64,000 nt of DNA from Ectobius pallidus (lineage: Eukaryota > Arthropoda > Insecta > Blattodea > Ectobiidae), in assembly GCA_964059195.1 (NCBI GenBank), contig CAXKWD010000006.1:8424530-8488529 (forward strand). Reading direction: 5' to 3'. The notes under the pieces are model-generated. The model saw only the letters and a program-made list of their open reading frames with translations, did no database searches and had not been told where the DNA came from. Shown piece by piece: positions 1 through 11,300 of the stretch (its first letter is position 1; each line of letters begins with the position of its first letter). The position numbers and the translations under genes were made by a program.

Positions 1-1
1 A

Positions 2-1741
2 AACAAAGTTAGCTGGAAAATCATAAACAGCCTAAGGCAAAAAACAAACAGAGACGATGAAACCCCGCAGGCAATCCAGGTGGACTCAAGAAAGGAATTG
101 TTAACAAGCCCACCAGAAATAGCATCTGCCCTAAATGAACACTTTGTTACTATTGGAAGCAAAACCAGTAGGGCTCAAAATCCCTCAGCTGACCCACGTA
201 CAGTTACTTCTCTAAATTCACTAAAAAACTATACGAAGACAACCACTGTAATAAATAGTATGTATTTCTTCCCTACAGATGAAAATGAAATTACAAACGT
301 CATAAAGTCCCTCAAACCAAAAAACTCTATGGGCATTGACAACTTACCCATCTCTATAATTAAATTTTGTAATTCTGAACTAGTTGCTCCCCTCGTCTCA
401 ATTATCAACTCCTGCTTTGAGCATGCTACTTTTCCCGATAAATTAAAAATTGCAAAGGTAATACCTGTCTTCAAAAAAGGAAATAAACTTGATATGAACA
501 ACTATAGACCCATATCCATTCTACCAGCAATCTCCAAAATTGTTGAACTTGTAATTTACAACAGGATCATAGGCTATTTGGATAAATATAAATTATTTCC
601 CACTAAACAACATGGTTTTATAAAGAATAAATCTACTGTCACAGCCTTGTCAGAATTTATTGAGACTACAATCAATCATATTGACACAGGCAAATATACT
701 GCCAGTGTTCTTTTAGACCTGACAAAAGCCTTCGATTGTGTAGATGCAAACATTTTATTGGAACAATTATCTCACATTGGAGTAAGAGGAAGGGGGTATG
801 AATTGATTAAATCATACATGTCAAATAGGAAACAGTCAGTAACACTAGCTACTAAGGAAGGTACGACAGTCTCCAGTACGAAAGACATTACCATGGGGGT
901 ACCACAGGGTTCTATTCTGGGACCGCTTCTATTCATTCTATATATACACAACATTGAAACAATACTACCCCAGGATGACATTATATCGTATGCAGACGAT
1001 ACTACCTTAGTGTTTGCAAACAAGAACTTAAATGCTCTTGAATCTCACATGAATGAAGCCACAAATAAAATAGTCACTTATTTCAATAAACTAAATCTAC
1101 AGGTAAATTCAAATAAAACGGAGTTGATCTCTTTCGGCTTCAACAAAAATCAGAAACTGCAACTTGTTATAAACAACTCTGAAATTAGCAATTCAAATCA
1201 TATAAACTTACTTGGAATGACTCTGGACCAAACTTTCACATGGAATCAACACATAGATAAAATAGGAAACTCAGTCTCTAAAGGCTTATATATCTTAAGA
1301 TATCTAAGTAAACTGGTCCCCACGTCAACAGCAAAATTAATCTATTTCGCATTGATCCAATCTCACATTACTTATGGAATCGAAATATGGGGTGCCACCT
1401 CAAAAACTAACTTCCACAAAATCTTTATACTGCAAAAAAGAGCAATACGTTATTTGGCCAACTTACAAGGTAGGGAAACATGTAGACAGGCTTTTAATAA
1501 TCTAAAAATTATGACACTAGCTAGTCTCTATATTTATAAGGCAATAATATTTACAATTAACTTCAATTCACCCATTAAAAACAACGTGATCCACGCATAC
1601 AATACAAGAAACAAAGACAATTTTGCAACTATCGGTCATAAACTGAAGTTATACGAAAAGCTTCCCATCTACACAGGGACCAAATTCTTTAACTTGTTAC
1701 CCAGATCTCTTAAAGAATGTCAAAACAATAAACAATTTTAA
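2..1741 (+). CDS. Reverse transcriptase ORF2, C-terminal part
   Basis: The frame is open from the left edge of the window, so position 80 (a GTG) is not a real start. It encodes the reverse transcriptase used for target-primed reverse transcription. Visible blocks in order are the NYRPISILP finger motif, LLDLTKAFD (first catalytic Asp), VPQGSILGPLLF, and YADD at 989-1000 holding the catalytic Asp pair. A C-terminal region follows with HITYGIEIWG and LQKRAIRYL, typical of CR1/L2/Jockey-type ORF2. No RNase H domain follows. The frame has no internal stop, so this part of the copy is intact; the endonuclease half is off the window. Confidence 0.85.
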   Translation, partial: NKVSWKIINSLRQKTNRDDETPQAIQVDSRKELLTSPPEIASALNEHFVTIGSKTSRAQNPSADPRTVTSLNSLKNYTKTTTVINSMYFFPTDENEITNVIKSLKPKNSMGIDNLPISIIKFCNSELVAPLVSIINSCFEHATFPDKLKIAKVIPVFKKGNKLDMNNYRPISILPAISKIVELVIYNRIIGYLDKYKLFPTKQHGFIKNKSTVTALSEFIETTINHIDTGKYTASVLLDLTKAFDCVDANILLEQLSHIGVRGRGYELIKSYMSNRKQSVTLATKEGTTVSSTKDITMGVPQGSILGPLLFILYIHNIETILPQDDIISYADDTTLVFANKNLNALESHMNEATNKIVTYFNKLNLQVNSNKTELISFGFNKNQKLQLVINNSEISNSNHINLLGMTLDQTFTWNQHIDKIGNSVSKGLYILRYLSKLVPTSTAKLIYFALIQSHITYGIEIWGATSKTNFHKIFILQKRAIRYLANLQGRETCRQAFNNLKIMTLASLYIYKAIIFTINFNSPIKNNVIHAYNTRNKDNFATIGHKLKLYEKLPIYTGTKFFNLLPRSLKECQNNKQF

Positions 1742-2104
1742 AAAAAGCTGTTTCAATATCTCCTGAATGGAGCGTACTACAGCATTGACGAATTTGTAGA
1801 AGCAAACAACCATAAATAACGTATGTTTTAGTGTTTCATTGTTTTACTGTCTTTCCTTAATGCCCAATTTAAGCTAGATTAAACTGCCAAACTTAGTCTA
1901 AGCATATATGTCTGTAAATGTGCTGAGTGTATGTCGTTATGAAGATGGCAGATTTTGTTGTATATAGGATGAGTGTGTGAATGTTGCATGGTATGTTAAA
2001 CTTTTGTTATTGTGTTTTCAGCTTTGAAAATACATATGTATGTTTGTAAAAACACAATTTGACAATGTTCTGAAATGTCTTGACATTATGCAGAACAGCA
2101 ATAA

Positions 2105-2125
2105 ATCTTATCTTATCTTATCTTA
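2105..2125 (+). repeat. TCTTA tail of the non-LTR element
   Basis: Four tandem TCTTA-type units end the non-LTR element and abut BEL sequence. The exact junction is ambiguous by one or two A bases. Confidence 0.8.
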
Positions 2126-4781
2126 ACTGGTTAAGTACTCTGGTTGCTTCAAAAGCTGAACAGGCTTGGCCATATGTGATAGTGTTGAGTTGATATATCT
2201 CCAATGGAGTGGATCTAGAATGTCTCCAGAAGATTCTTTGGAAGTCTCTCTGCTGTGGCTGTACCATTACCATCCTGTACATTTTCTCTATGTCAGCACT
2301 CACAACATAAGGGTGGCATCTGAACTTCAAAAGTATGGTGTAGAGATCAGGTTGTACACAGGGTCCAGTGTATAGAATTTCATTGAGTGATGTACCTGTA
2401 GAGGTTTTGAATGAAGCATTGAAGACTACTCTGAGTTTTGTGGTTTCTGAGTCTTCCTTTAAGACAAATTGGTGTGGAACATAATATGCTTCTGGGTCAT
2501 CCTGGTAGAAACTTTCTTCTACTTGGGTCATGTGACCTAGAGCTTCGTATTGTTGCATGAAGTCTGAGTACTGTTGGAGTATAGTCGGCTGTTTATGGAG
2601 TCTGGTTTCATTAGAGAAGAAACGTTTCAGAGGTCCAGTTCTGGAGGCACCAAGATTATCTGTGGGCTTCTTGAATGGTAGGGTTATTGTGTAGCGTCCA
2701 TCTTTATCTCTCTGTACTGTTTCTTGAAAATGTTGCTCGCATATGGAGTCTTCTTCTGATCTTACTGGTTGGATAATTTCTTCAATTTCCCAGAATTTTT
2801 GCATGTTCTTGTGTATTTGTTCTGTTATGCTTAAGTGGCAGCGTGGTTCTTGTCTTCTACCCTGTGCGTAATGTATTTGTCCTGAGAGAATCCAACCCAG
2901 TCTGGTCTCTCTTATATATGCTTTGTGTTTGTTGGTTTTGTTGATGGGTATAGTATGTCCCATTAACAAGTTCCAGAATACATCTGCCCCTAGCAATATG
3001 TCAATGCTACCGGGTATGTGAAATTTGTTGTCTGCTAGCACAATGTTATTTGGAATCCTTAAGCTAGTGACATCTATAGGTGCACTGGGAATGTCTTTGG
3101 CAATCTGGTTAATGATGAGGCACTGTAACTGTCTTTTGTAGCCATTGCCATGGGCGTCACTTATCTGTATATGCCCAATTTCTAGAATGTTGGATGTGTG
3201 TAGGTTTACACCGGTCACAGCTATGGTGGTAGGCTTGGTTTGTAACTGTAGCCTATCAGCCAGGTCTTGAGTTATGAATGTATGAGTGGCACCTGAGTCC
3301 AATAATGCTCTGGCTTTTATGAGTCTGCCATTCTGAGCTTTGACTAGTATTTCTGCTGTGGCAAGAAATGTATGAGTTTTAGGAGTGATCTGTGCATTAT
3401 TAGCAAATGCTGAGCCTGTAGCATTGCTGCTGTTAGTAGTTGGAGATTGTCTAGTACCATTGTGGCTTTGGTTTCCGTTCTGTCTGTTGTTAGGCAATCT
3501 ACTAGTGTATTGTGTAGTTGCATGTTGCCTATATTCATTGCTGCGAACCTTGTCTTGGTGTAGCAGAGTGTGATGACGTTGTTGGCATTTATAACAAGAT
3601 GTAGATGTGCAGTTTCTGACATTATGTCCTGCTCTGAGACAGTTACTGCATAGTCTATTATTGTTTACAAAGTTCCATCTCTGTGTGTTGTTAAGGTTAT
3701 GGAAGTCTTCGCACTTGTGTAGTGGGTGCTCTAGCCTGCACAGTATACAATTGTTGGCTGCATGGGCAACAAAGGTACGTGGGCTCACTTGTCTGTGGTA
3801 GATAGGCTTGTTCTGTATATTGTGTACAGTTTTAGGCCTGCTGGAGCTGTCTGGTGTCTCCAGAGCTTGTCCCCTTTTCTGTAGGAAGTTACAGAGTTCT
3901 TTGAATGTGTTAAATTGATCTACTGTGCCCTCTAGGCTCCATGCTTTGTTTGTAGCAGGGTCAAGTTTAGACGTGAGAAGATGAGTGAGCATGTAGTCCC
4001 ATCTAAGGTTCTCTGGTGTGATAGATTCTATTGACCTAACCTGTCTGGTGAAGTGGTCAAGCAAGTCCATTAATTGACTGGGTGATTCCTTAGGGATCTT
4101 GCTATAGTCAATCAAAGATTGTAATAACTGTTGCAGTATAATTTTGTTGTTCTGAAACCTTTCATTTAGCAAGTTCCAGGCGGTTTCATAACCATTAGCA
4201 GTTAAGGGTAGTGTGTCAATAAGTTTATTGGCTGAGCCTTGCAATGCTATTCTCAAATAGTGAAACTTTTGAACTGGATCAAGCGAATTGTTGCTGTGAA
4301 CAAGCGAGATGAACAGTTCTCTAAATGGTAGCCAATCTGAATGCTTGCCATTGAAGTGTGGCAAATTTATCTTTGGTAGCTGAACTCTAGGAGTGCAGTT
4401 AGCTTGAGTGTTAGGTTGAGTTGTGTCTTGAGGCTGAACTTGTGGTATGTTAGCCTGTGAGTATTGTATTTCATAGTCTCTAATTTTCTTACGAGCCATG
4501 CCTACAGTTGTGTAGTATGTTTCTTCGAAAGCTTGTCTTTCTCCTTCCCAATCCGGGTCTGTGTCACATGTTTCTATTTTGCCCTGTATTTCCTCAAAGT
4601 TCCTTAGTAGTGATTCATCCTGTGATAGTCTGTGTGTAGTTTCTTCAATATTGTCTTGGTCAACTTGAACTGACAAAACATATTGGTAGAATCTAGTTAA
4701 CTTTCCTTTGATGACTGCCCTCTTCTGCTTGTAGTTCTTAAGTCTGGAGGCATCTGTGGCAAGTTCTTGTGAGTCTGGCAT
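2126..4781 (-). CDS. BEL/Pao gag-pol polyprotein, interrupted in reverse transcriptase
   Basis: The start is taken at MPDSQ (4781), the first ATG followed by the gag coiled region; an open stretch of 15 codons precedes it. In order: gag (DUF1759-type, with LPHFNGKHSDWLPFRELF), a CX2CX4HX4C zinc knuckle (CSNCLRAGHNVRNC) and a second Cys/His cluster (CYKCQQRHH), an aspartic protease with ALLDSGATHTFI, and the start of reverse transcriptase (RVVFNASFKT, VSADIEKMY). The frame is intact to the point where the non-LTR element cuts it. Copy B has a 4-bp deletion in gag that copy A lacks. Confidence 0.9.
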
Positions 4782-4824
4782 TGTGAGGGGTGGTGTATGA
4801 TAGTGTGTTATAAGGAAGGCTGTC

Positions 4825-4831
4825 ACTTACC
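4825..4831 (-). promoter_or_regulatory. Candidate 5' splice site in BEL leader
   Basis: On the sense strand the sequence CCAG|GTAAGT lies about 45 bases upstream of the gag ATG. It matches the donor consensus well and is identical in copy B (12177-12183). A spliced subgenomic RNA is possible, but no matching acceptor was established. Confidence 0.3.
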
Positions 4832-5029
4832 TGGTTATCCAGTAAGACTGTTGTCCTTTGCACTGCTCTACCAGAATTCTTGCACCTTTTCTTATTACTA
4901 GGCCTGCTATGACTGCTCTCAGTGTATAATCCAGTCAACATGAGCTGAAAGTACAATAGAGTATTAGAATTGTACAAGTACAAGTTATGTTTTACAAACA
5001 ATATACACTGTAGGTATGAGGAGTGGACA

Positions 5030-5165
5030 AAGTGATTATCCAAGGTGTGGATAGAATCCAGGTCCGGATGACCAAAAAATGTAGGTTTTTGGTCTGAGGA
5101 GTGGATGAAATGTATTTCCACGGCGTGGGTAGAATCCAGGCTCGTTGAGGACCAAAAAATGTAGG
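5030..5165 (-). repeat. Imperfect tandem repeat in BEL leader
   Basis: Two imperfect copies of a unit of roughly 75 bases (shared pieces: GAATCCAGG and ACCAAAAAATGTAGG) lie between LTR and gag. They are also present in copy B near 12390-12520. Role unknown. Confidence 0.6.
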
Positions 5166-5199
5166 CTAGTGTGCCTAACAGAATTTTGCATTAGGATTT

Positions 5200-5210
5200 T
5201 CGGAGGACCA
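5200..5210 (-). promoter_or_regulatory. Primer binding site, BEL copy A
   Basis: One base inside the LTR end, the sense strand reads TGGTCCTCCGA, starting with the TGG expected for pairing with a tRNA CCA end. The next bases are less informative. The 11-base word is complementary to a tRNA ending TCGGAGGA-CCA, which is also how the tRNA-like SINE heads in this window end. Confidence 0.6.
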
Positions 5211-5211
5211 C

Positions 5212-6835
5212 TGGATTATAATCCAGAAAATATATAAGTTTAGAAGTGCAAGGATATTGAAGGAAGCAGGAATAATGGGGAGAGAGAATAGTTACTTTAT
5301 TCTTCTTCTCTTGAAGACTACTGCTTCTCCTTGTATTTGGTATAGACCAATATTGAATAGTGCTTGCTATTTTCACTAGGTATACTTCAGGAATGACTTA
5401 AGGTTTATTTGCTGTGAGAATACACCATGCTTTGTGATCTACAACAATAATATAAGTTTTTTATTTCAATCTCAAAAATTACAAACTTCTGGAATAATTC
5501 AGTTGTATTGGCTCAAAATACTACTGCAGTATACTCTATCTGCAAGTAGGAAAAGAGAAGCTGCAATTGCTTGCCAAAACTTCTTAACTTTATAAAAGCT
5601 GAATTACTTTTGTAAAAAACACTAGTTAGCTAGACCAATCCTTGGTCTTTGAGTAATATTATAGTTTATTCAAACTACTACGGCAGCATATTTGGCTTGC
5701 ACGTAGAGGAAAAGAGGAGCTGCAAGGATGCCAAAACTCCCTACAATTATATAAGCAGTATTTACTTTAGCTACATAAAGATGCTAAGCCTTACTTTGGC
5801 TTTGTGTGTTAATACAATTTGCTTTATTTTACTTAACTTGTTTTGCGACTACATCTAATGAGAATGTGACTGCATTTAGCCGGACTGTGGTTATGGGGTG
5901 TACAGTTATTGAAGCTGAAGATCTATGGCTATGTAGATCATCCTGAACGGTGGCCAGTAGCGAGTCCTTCCATGGCTACAAGCTACGCTCCACAAAGTTC
6001 CAGGGCTGCTGCAATTCCAGTCTCCAAACTGGCTATGCGTTGAATATCTGCGTTGTTTCCATGCTGTAGTCTCGTAGGTGCTGTGGTGTAACTGTACTAC
6101 TAATATGCAGACTTGTGGTCTGTTGCTAAATTGGGGCTGTGCCCTTACGAAGCGACGATCGGTGAGAGAGTGAATAAAGTCTAACGGCCAAAATGCGTTC
6201 ACATAATCATCTTACAAAGAGTCAGGTTCTAGAATCTCATGGAAGGCTCTTCCAGAAGTTTCACGTAGCTTCCATCCAGAATAAAGGCAGAGTTAAAGAT
6301 AATAACATGCTGTAATTATTCTGTAACATAAAAGATTGGTATGTGAGCATTTGCATTATAATTGTAATGTATAATTACAGAGAAATTCAATAAATACAAT
6401 GCGGTGAATAATCGATCTATTCAAAAGCTGCTTCTATAATCAATTGCACTAATCGATATGACGCTTCTAAGTAAGCTAATGTATTCTGGCTGTAGCGCCA
6501 AGTAAAATGTCAAAGTGCTGTCACTCGACTTATCGATATCAGCTCGATGTCGGCAATGCAGCTTTCTGTTGCTAATTAACATTAATTATTTAATCTGATG
6601 ATAATAGCTAATAGTAACAAGAATAAATATGTAAAACTATTCCTTAGTTTATCACAATACAGAGTATGATAGATTTTTTCTTTATCCAAATTTAAATAAA
6701 TAGGTAGAAGCGTGCCAAGAATTCTGTCTGATGGTAACTGGCATCAGTGCCATCTAGCGATTTATATTAATACTTCGTAAACTAGTACTTGCTATAAAAG
6801 TATAAAAAATGGGCTCTAAGCTCTACGAGCTTACA
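5212..6835 (-). repeat. BEL/Pao LTR shared by copies A and B (1624 bp)
   Basis: Boundaries come from comparison with the second LTR at 12564-14186. In the sense direction it begins TGTAAGCTC and ends with CA, giving the TG...CA ends of LTRs. It is the 3' LTR of copy B and the 5' LTR of copy A. About six differences from the other LTR were seen by eye (for example the one-base difference in CTTACTTTGG near 5793), so the insertion is young. Confidence 0.9.
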
Positions 6836-6874
6836 TACTGGGGGGGGGGGGCCTAGAAAATAGAAAAAAAAAAT
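6836..6874 (-). other. Region before 3' LTR of BEL copy B, oligo-C in sense
   Basis: A polypurine tract is expected here on the sense strand. Instead twelve G bases (6840-6851) sit on the + strand, so the sense strand is a pyrimidine run (T-rich then C12). No convincing polypurine tract was found. Confidence 0.6.
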
Positions 6875-9238
6875 TTACTGAGCAGGCAGTGGACACAGCT
6901 TAGATATAGACCTTTTTAGAATCGAATTAGCAGTTTTAACTGTTGCTACTCTAACTTTACCATCTGGCCCAGGATGAACTTCTAGAATCCTAGCCAGTGG
7001 CCAATGCATAGGAGGGATATTATCCACCATCAATATAACTAGTTGATTAATGTGTAGATTTTGAGTTTCTGTGTTCCACTTTTGTCTTTGTTGCAAAGTA
7101 TTTAAGTATTCTTTGACCCATCTGGTCCAAATGCATTGTGACTGTTGCTCTAACAACTGATATCGTGACAGCCTGGATAGGTTTGTAGACTGTAAATCTG
7201 GATGAGGGATAGAATTCATAGGAGCACCAATAAGGAAGTGACCTGGGGTCAATGCCATGTAGTCTTGCGAGTCGCTGCTCATCGGTGTCAGTGGTCTGCT
7301 GTTGATGATGGCTTCTATTCTGCATAGAAGTGTGCTGGCTTCTTCATAGCTGTAGATAGTGTCTTTCATCACCTTGTATAGAATAGTTTTCATGCTGCGG
7401 TTAGATCTTTCTACCAGTCCTGCCATATGGCTTGCCCTTGGTGGCAGAAAATGGAATTGTATGTTTAGATTTGCTGTAAAGTTCATGATATCTGTGTTAG
7501 CTTGCTCCGTCTGGAATTGTTCATAGAGTTCACTCAGCTCTCGTGAGGCTCCTACGAAGTTTCTGCCATTATCTAGATATAGGTGGGAAGGTAGTCCCCT
7601 TCTAGATACGAATCTTTGCAAGGATGCAATGAATGCTGCTGAAGTGGCTGCTGTTACCAATTCAATATGTACTGCTTTGGTACATAGACATATGTGCATA
7701 GATATATAAGCTTTGTATACTGTTTTGCCTCTACCATGATCCTTTAGAGAGATAGGACCTACAAAGTCTATGGCTGTGGTGTCGAAAGCTCGGTTGGGTG
7801 TAACTCTGGCTTGGGGCAAAGTTCCCATAATTTGCTGTGCTTTGACAGGGCTGTGTCTAAGGCATGTGAGACATCCTTTTAATGCTGATTTTACAGTTTG
7901 AACTCCATGGATGGGCCAATACTGTTGTCTTAATGTGTACAGTATGCCTTGAGGGCCTTCATGTAAGTTTTTCAGATGTGTGTCTCTGACAATAATATTA
8001 GTTATGTGGTGCTTGGCAGGCAACATAATTGGATGCTTAGCATTGTAGTTTAGATCAGTATGGTGCAGTCTTCCACCAACTCTAAGTATGCTATCTTTAT
8101 CTAGATAAGGATGCAATTGCAGTAGTGAACTGCTTCTAGAAACACAATTATTCTTTCTGATATGAGCTATGTCTTCTGAGAAGGCTTCTTTCTGAGTAGC
8201 ATGTATGATAATATCATGAGCTTTCTGTAGCTCTTGCAAGCTGATAGGGCCAATAAATCTATCAGACTTGTGTAGACAGTTGTGTTTGAATCTCAGAATA
8301 TAAGCTGTATTCCTGAGTAACTTTCTGAAAGAGGAATATCTATGCAAGTATTCATTGTGTGTACTTGTGATCATAAAGGCTTTTGCTGTTTTCTTGGTTT
8401 CTGGTATTTCTTCTGTCTGAAATACATTGTCAGTGGTAGGCCAAAAACATTCATCTTGTGTTAGGAATTTTGGACCATTCCACCATAGAGTTTGGTTATG
8501 TAGCTTGTTAGGTGAGACAGGTTTAGTGATGAGATCTGCAGGATTCTGCTGTGTTGGCACATGTCTCCATTGACAGTTTTCTGTAGCAGCTTGAATTTTG
8601 GTTACTCTGTGTGCTACAAAAGTGTTCCATTTGTGTGGAGGCTGTGTGATCCATTGTAAGGTTATGAGACTGTCAGTCCAGAAATATACTGCTGATATCA
8701 TGATCTGTAGAGATAAGCTTACTTTTTGGTATAAGCAGGCTGCCAACTGAGCTGCACAGAGCTCCAGTCTGGGCAAAGTAATCTGCTTAAGTGGGGCCAC
8801 TCTAGATTTGCTTGTCAGTAGTTGAACTTGTGTATTGTGGCTCTTGTCCTTGGATTTTATGTAGCATGCTGCTCCATATGCCTGTGGGCTGGCATCACTG
8901 AAAAAGTGCAGTTCCACATGACTGAAATTGAGTATTAGAATGTTTCTTGGAATCTTGTATAGTTCTACATAGTGAAGTTGTGAATATAGTTCATTCCAGG
9001 TTATCTGTATAGCAATAGGAGCTTGCTGGTCCCAACCTATGTCATTTAGCCAAATCTGTTGCATAATACATTTAGCTGCAGAGATGATGGGGGCAATTAG
9101 TCCCTGAGGGTCATATAGAGTACAGATGGCAGATAGAATCTGTCTCTTGGTAGTAGCTTCTGGTAATGACTTCACTGAATACTGTAGCAAGTCTTGTAAT
9201 GGATTCCAGTGTAATCCTAGTGTTTTGACTATCCTGCT
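6875..9238 (-). pseudogene. BEL/Pao pol, RNase H and integrase part (copy B)
   Basis: Open frame of about 780 codons downstream of a frameshift. Domains in order: connection region (LYDPQGLIAPI), RNase H (LELCAAQLAAC, FWTDSLITLQW), integrase zinc-binding region (HPIMLPAKHHIT ... CLTCLRH), and the integrase core with three catalytic acidic residues in TAIDFVGPI, YLDNGRNF and HMAGLVERSNRS. A C-terminal DUF5641-like tail follows with WPLARILEVHPGPDG. All three integrase acidic residues are present, so this half looks functional on its own. It cannot be made from the gag start because of the upstream shifts. Confidence 0.9.
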
Positions 9239-11300
9239 CTTCTAACTGAGTAAGTGTAGCTTTAGAGAGCTTTTCTTGTGGCAGTGTTCTCAAAACCTCT
9301 TGTGAGTTGGAACAAAACTGTGTTAGGTTAAATCCACCTGCCTGTAACAGTTGTGATACTTCTGTGGCTGCTAGTATGGCTTCTTGCTCTGCAGAAAATG
9401 ATGCAAGGAGGTTATCCACATAGAAGCAAGTAGATAGCAATTTAGATGCTGTAGGAAATCTGTTTCTCTCATCCTCGGCTAACTGGTTAAGTACTCTGGT
9501 TGCTTCAAAAGCTGAAGAGGCTTGGCCATATGTGATAGTGTTGAGTTGATATATCTCCAATGGAGTGGATCTAGAATGTCTCCAGAAGATTCTTTGGAAG
9601 TCTCTCTGCTGTGGCTGTACCATTACCATCCTGTACATTTTCTCTATGTCAGCACTCACAACATAAGGGTGGCATCTGAACTTCAATAGTATGGTGTAGA
9701 GATCAGGTTGTACACAGGGTCCAGTGTATAGAATATCATTGAGTGATGTACCTGTAGAGGTTTTGAATGAAGCATTGAAGACTACTCTGAGTTTTGTGGT
9801 TTCTGAGTCTTCCTTTAAGACAAATTGGTGTGGAACATAATATGCTTCTGGGTCATCCTGGTAGAAACTTTCTTCTACTTGGGTCATGTGACCTAGAGCT
9901 TCGTATTGTTGCATGAAGTCTGAGTACTGTTGGAGTATAGTCGGCTGTTTATGGAGTCTGGTTTCATTAGAGAAGAAACGTTTCAGAGGTCCAGTTCTGG
10001 AGGCACCAAGATTATCTGTGGGCTTCTTGAATGGTAGGGTTATTGTGTAGCGTCCATCTTTATCTCTCTGTACTGTTTCTTGAAAATGTTGCTCGCATAT
10101 GGAGTCTTCTTCTGATCTTACTGGTTGGATAATTTCTTCAATTTCCCAGAATTTTTGCATGTTCTTGTGTATTTGTTCTGTTATGCTTAAGTGGCAGCGT
10201 GGTTCTTGTCTTCTACCCTGTGCGTAATGTATTTGTCCTGAGAGAATCCAACCCAGTCTGGTCTCTCTTATATATGCTTTGTGTTTGTTGGTTTTGTTGA
10301 TGGGTATAGTATGTCCCATTAACAAGTTCCAGAATACATCTGCCCCTAGCAATATGTCAATGCTACCGGGTATGTGAAATTTGTTGTCTGCTAGCACAAT
10401 GTTATTTGGAATCCTTAAGCTAGTGACATCTATAGGTGCACTGGGAATGTCTTTGGCAATCTGGTTAATGATGAGGCACTGTAACTGTCTTTTGTAGCCA
10501 TTGCCATGGGCGTCACTTATCTGTATATGCCCAATTTCTAGAATGTTGGATGTGTGTAGGTTTACACCGGTCACAGCTATGGTGGTAGGCTTGGTTTGTA
10601 ACTGTAGCCTATCAGCCAGGTCTTGAGTTATGAATGTATGAGTGGCACCTGAGTCCAATAATGCTCTGGCTTTTATGAGTCTGCCATTCTGAGCTTTGAC
10701 TAGTATTTCTGCTGTGGCAAGAAATGTATGAGTTTTAGGAGTGATCTGTGCATTATTAGCAAATGCTGAGCCTGTAGCATTGCTGCTGTTAGTAGTTGGA
10801 GATTGTCTAGTACCATTGTGGCTTTGGTTTCCGTTCTGTCTGTTGTTAGGCAATCTACTAGTGTATTGTGTAGTTGCATGTTGCCTATATTCATTGCTGC
10901 GAACCTTGTCTTGGTGTAGCAGAGTGTGATGACGTTGTTGGCATTTATAACAAGATGTAGATGTGCAGTTTCTGACATTATGTCCTGCTCTGAGACAGTT
11001 ACTGCATAGTCTATTATTGTTTACAAAGTTCCATCTCTGTGTGTTGTTAAGGTTATGGAAGTCTTCGCACTTGTGTAGTGGGTGCTCTAGCCTGCACAGT
11101 ATACAATTGTTGGCTGCATGGGCAACAAAGGTACGTGGGCTCACTTGTCTGTGGTAGATAGGCTTGTTCTGTATATTGTGTACAGTTTTAGGCCTGCTGG
11201 AGCTGTCTGGTGTCTCCAGAGCTTGTCCCCTTTTCTGTAGGAAGTTACAGAGTTCTTTGAATGTGTTAAATTGATCTACTGTGCCCTCTAGGCTCCATGC
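9238..11300 (-). pseudogene. BEL/Pao gag C-terminus, protease and reverse transcriptase (copy B)
   Basis: This frame follows the 4-bp deletion in gag. It holds the CX2CX4HX4C zinc knuckle, the protease motif ALLDSGATHTF, and reverse transcriptase through the catalytic box. That box reads FYVDNLL, where BEL elements normally have YVDD, so the second catalytic Asp is Asn here. The frame is lost near 9238 by a shift of one base (or loss of two), shortly before the connection to RNase H. Copy A is interrupted before this box, so the ancestral state cannot be read in this window. Confidence 0.85.

Larger units (their letters stand above)
1..2125 (+). mobile_element. Non-LTR retrotransposon (CR1/L2-like), 3' part
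   Basis: The element carries a reverse transcriptase reading frame, a 3' UTR of about 380 bases and a terminal run of TCTTA repeats, the usual simple-repeat end of a non-LTR element. Its 5' part lies outside the window. The sequence right of the tail (AACTGGTTAAG) matches the inside of BEL copy B at 9481, so the element was inserted into BEL copy A. The clade is judged from the wording of the reverse transcriptase (FKKGN, NYRPISILP, VPQGSILGPLLF) and is not certain. Confidence 0.85.
2126..6835 (-). mobile_element. BEL/Pao LTR retrotransposon, copy A (5' portion)
   Basis: Minus-strand element. Its 5' LTR is 5212-6835, then a leader, then gag-pol running left until the non-LTR insertion at 2125. 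The rest of pol and the 3' LTR should lie left of the window. It is almost identical to copy B, base for base, over the shared 4.7 kb. Its 5' LTR also serves as the 3' LTR of copy B. Confidence 0.9.

Noticed and set aside
3344..3801. Short frames on both strands over the BEL zinc-knuckle region
   Set aside because: Shadows of the gag-pol frame, repeated identically in copy B.
4738..5121. 127-codon minus-strand frame upstream of BEL gag (also 12090-12473)
   Set aside because: It crosses the leader repeats and the splice-donor-like site and has no family signature; conservation between copies only reflects recent duplication.
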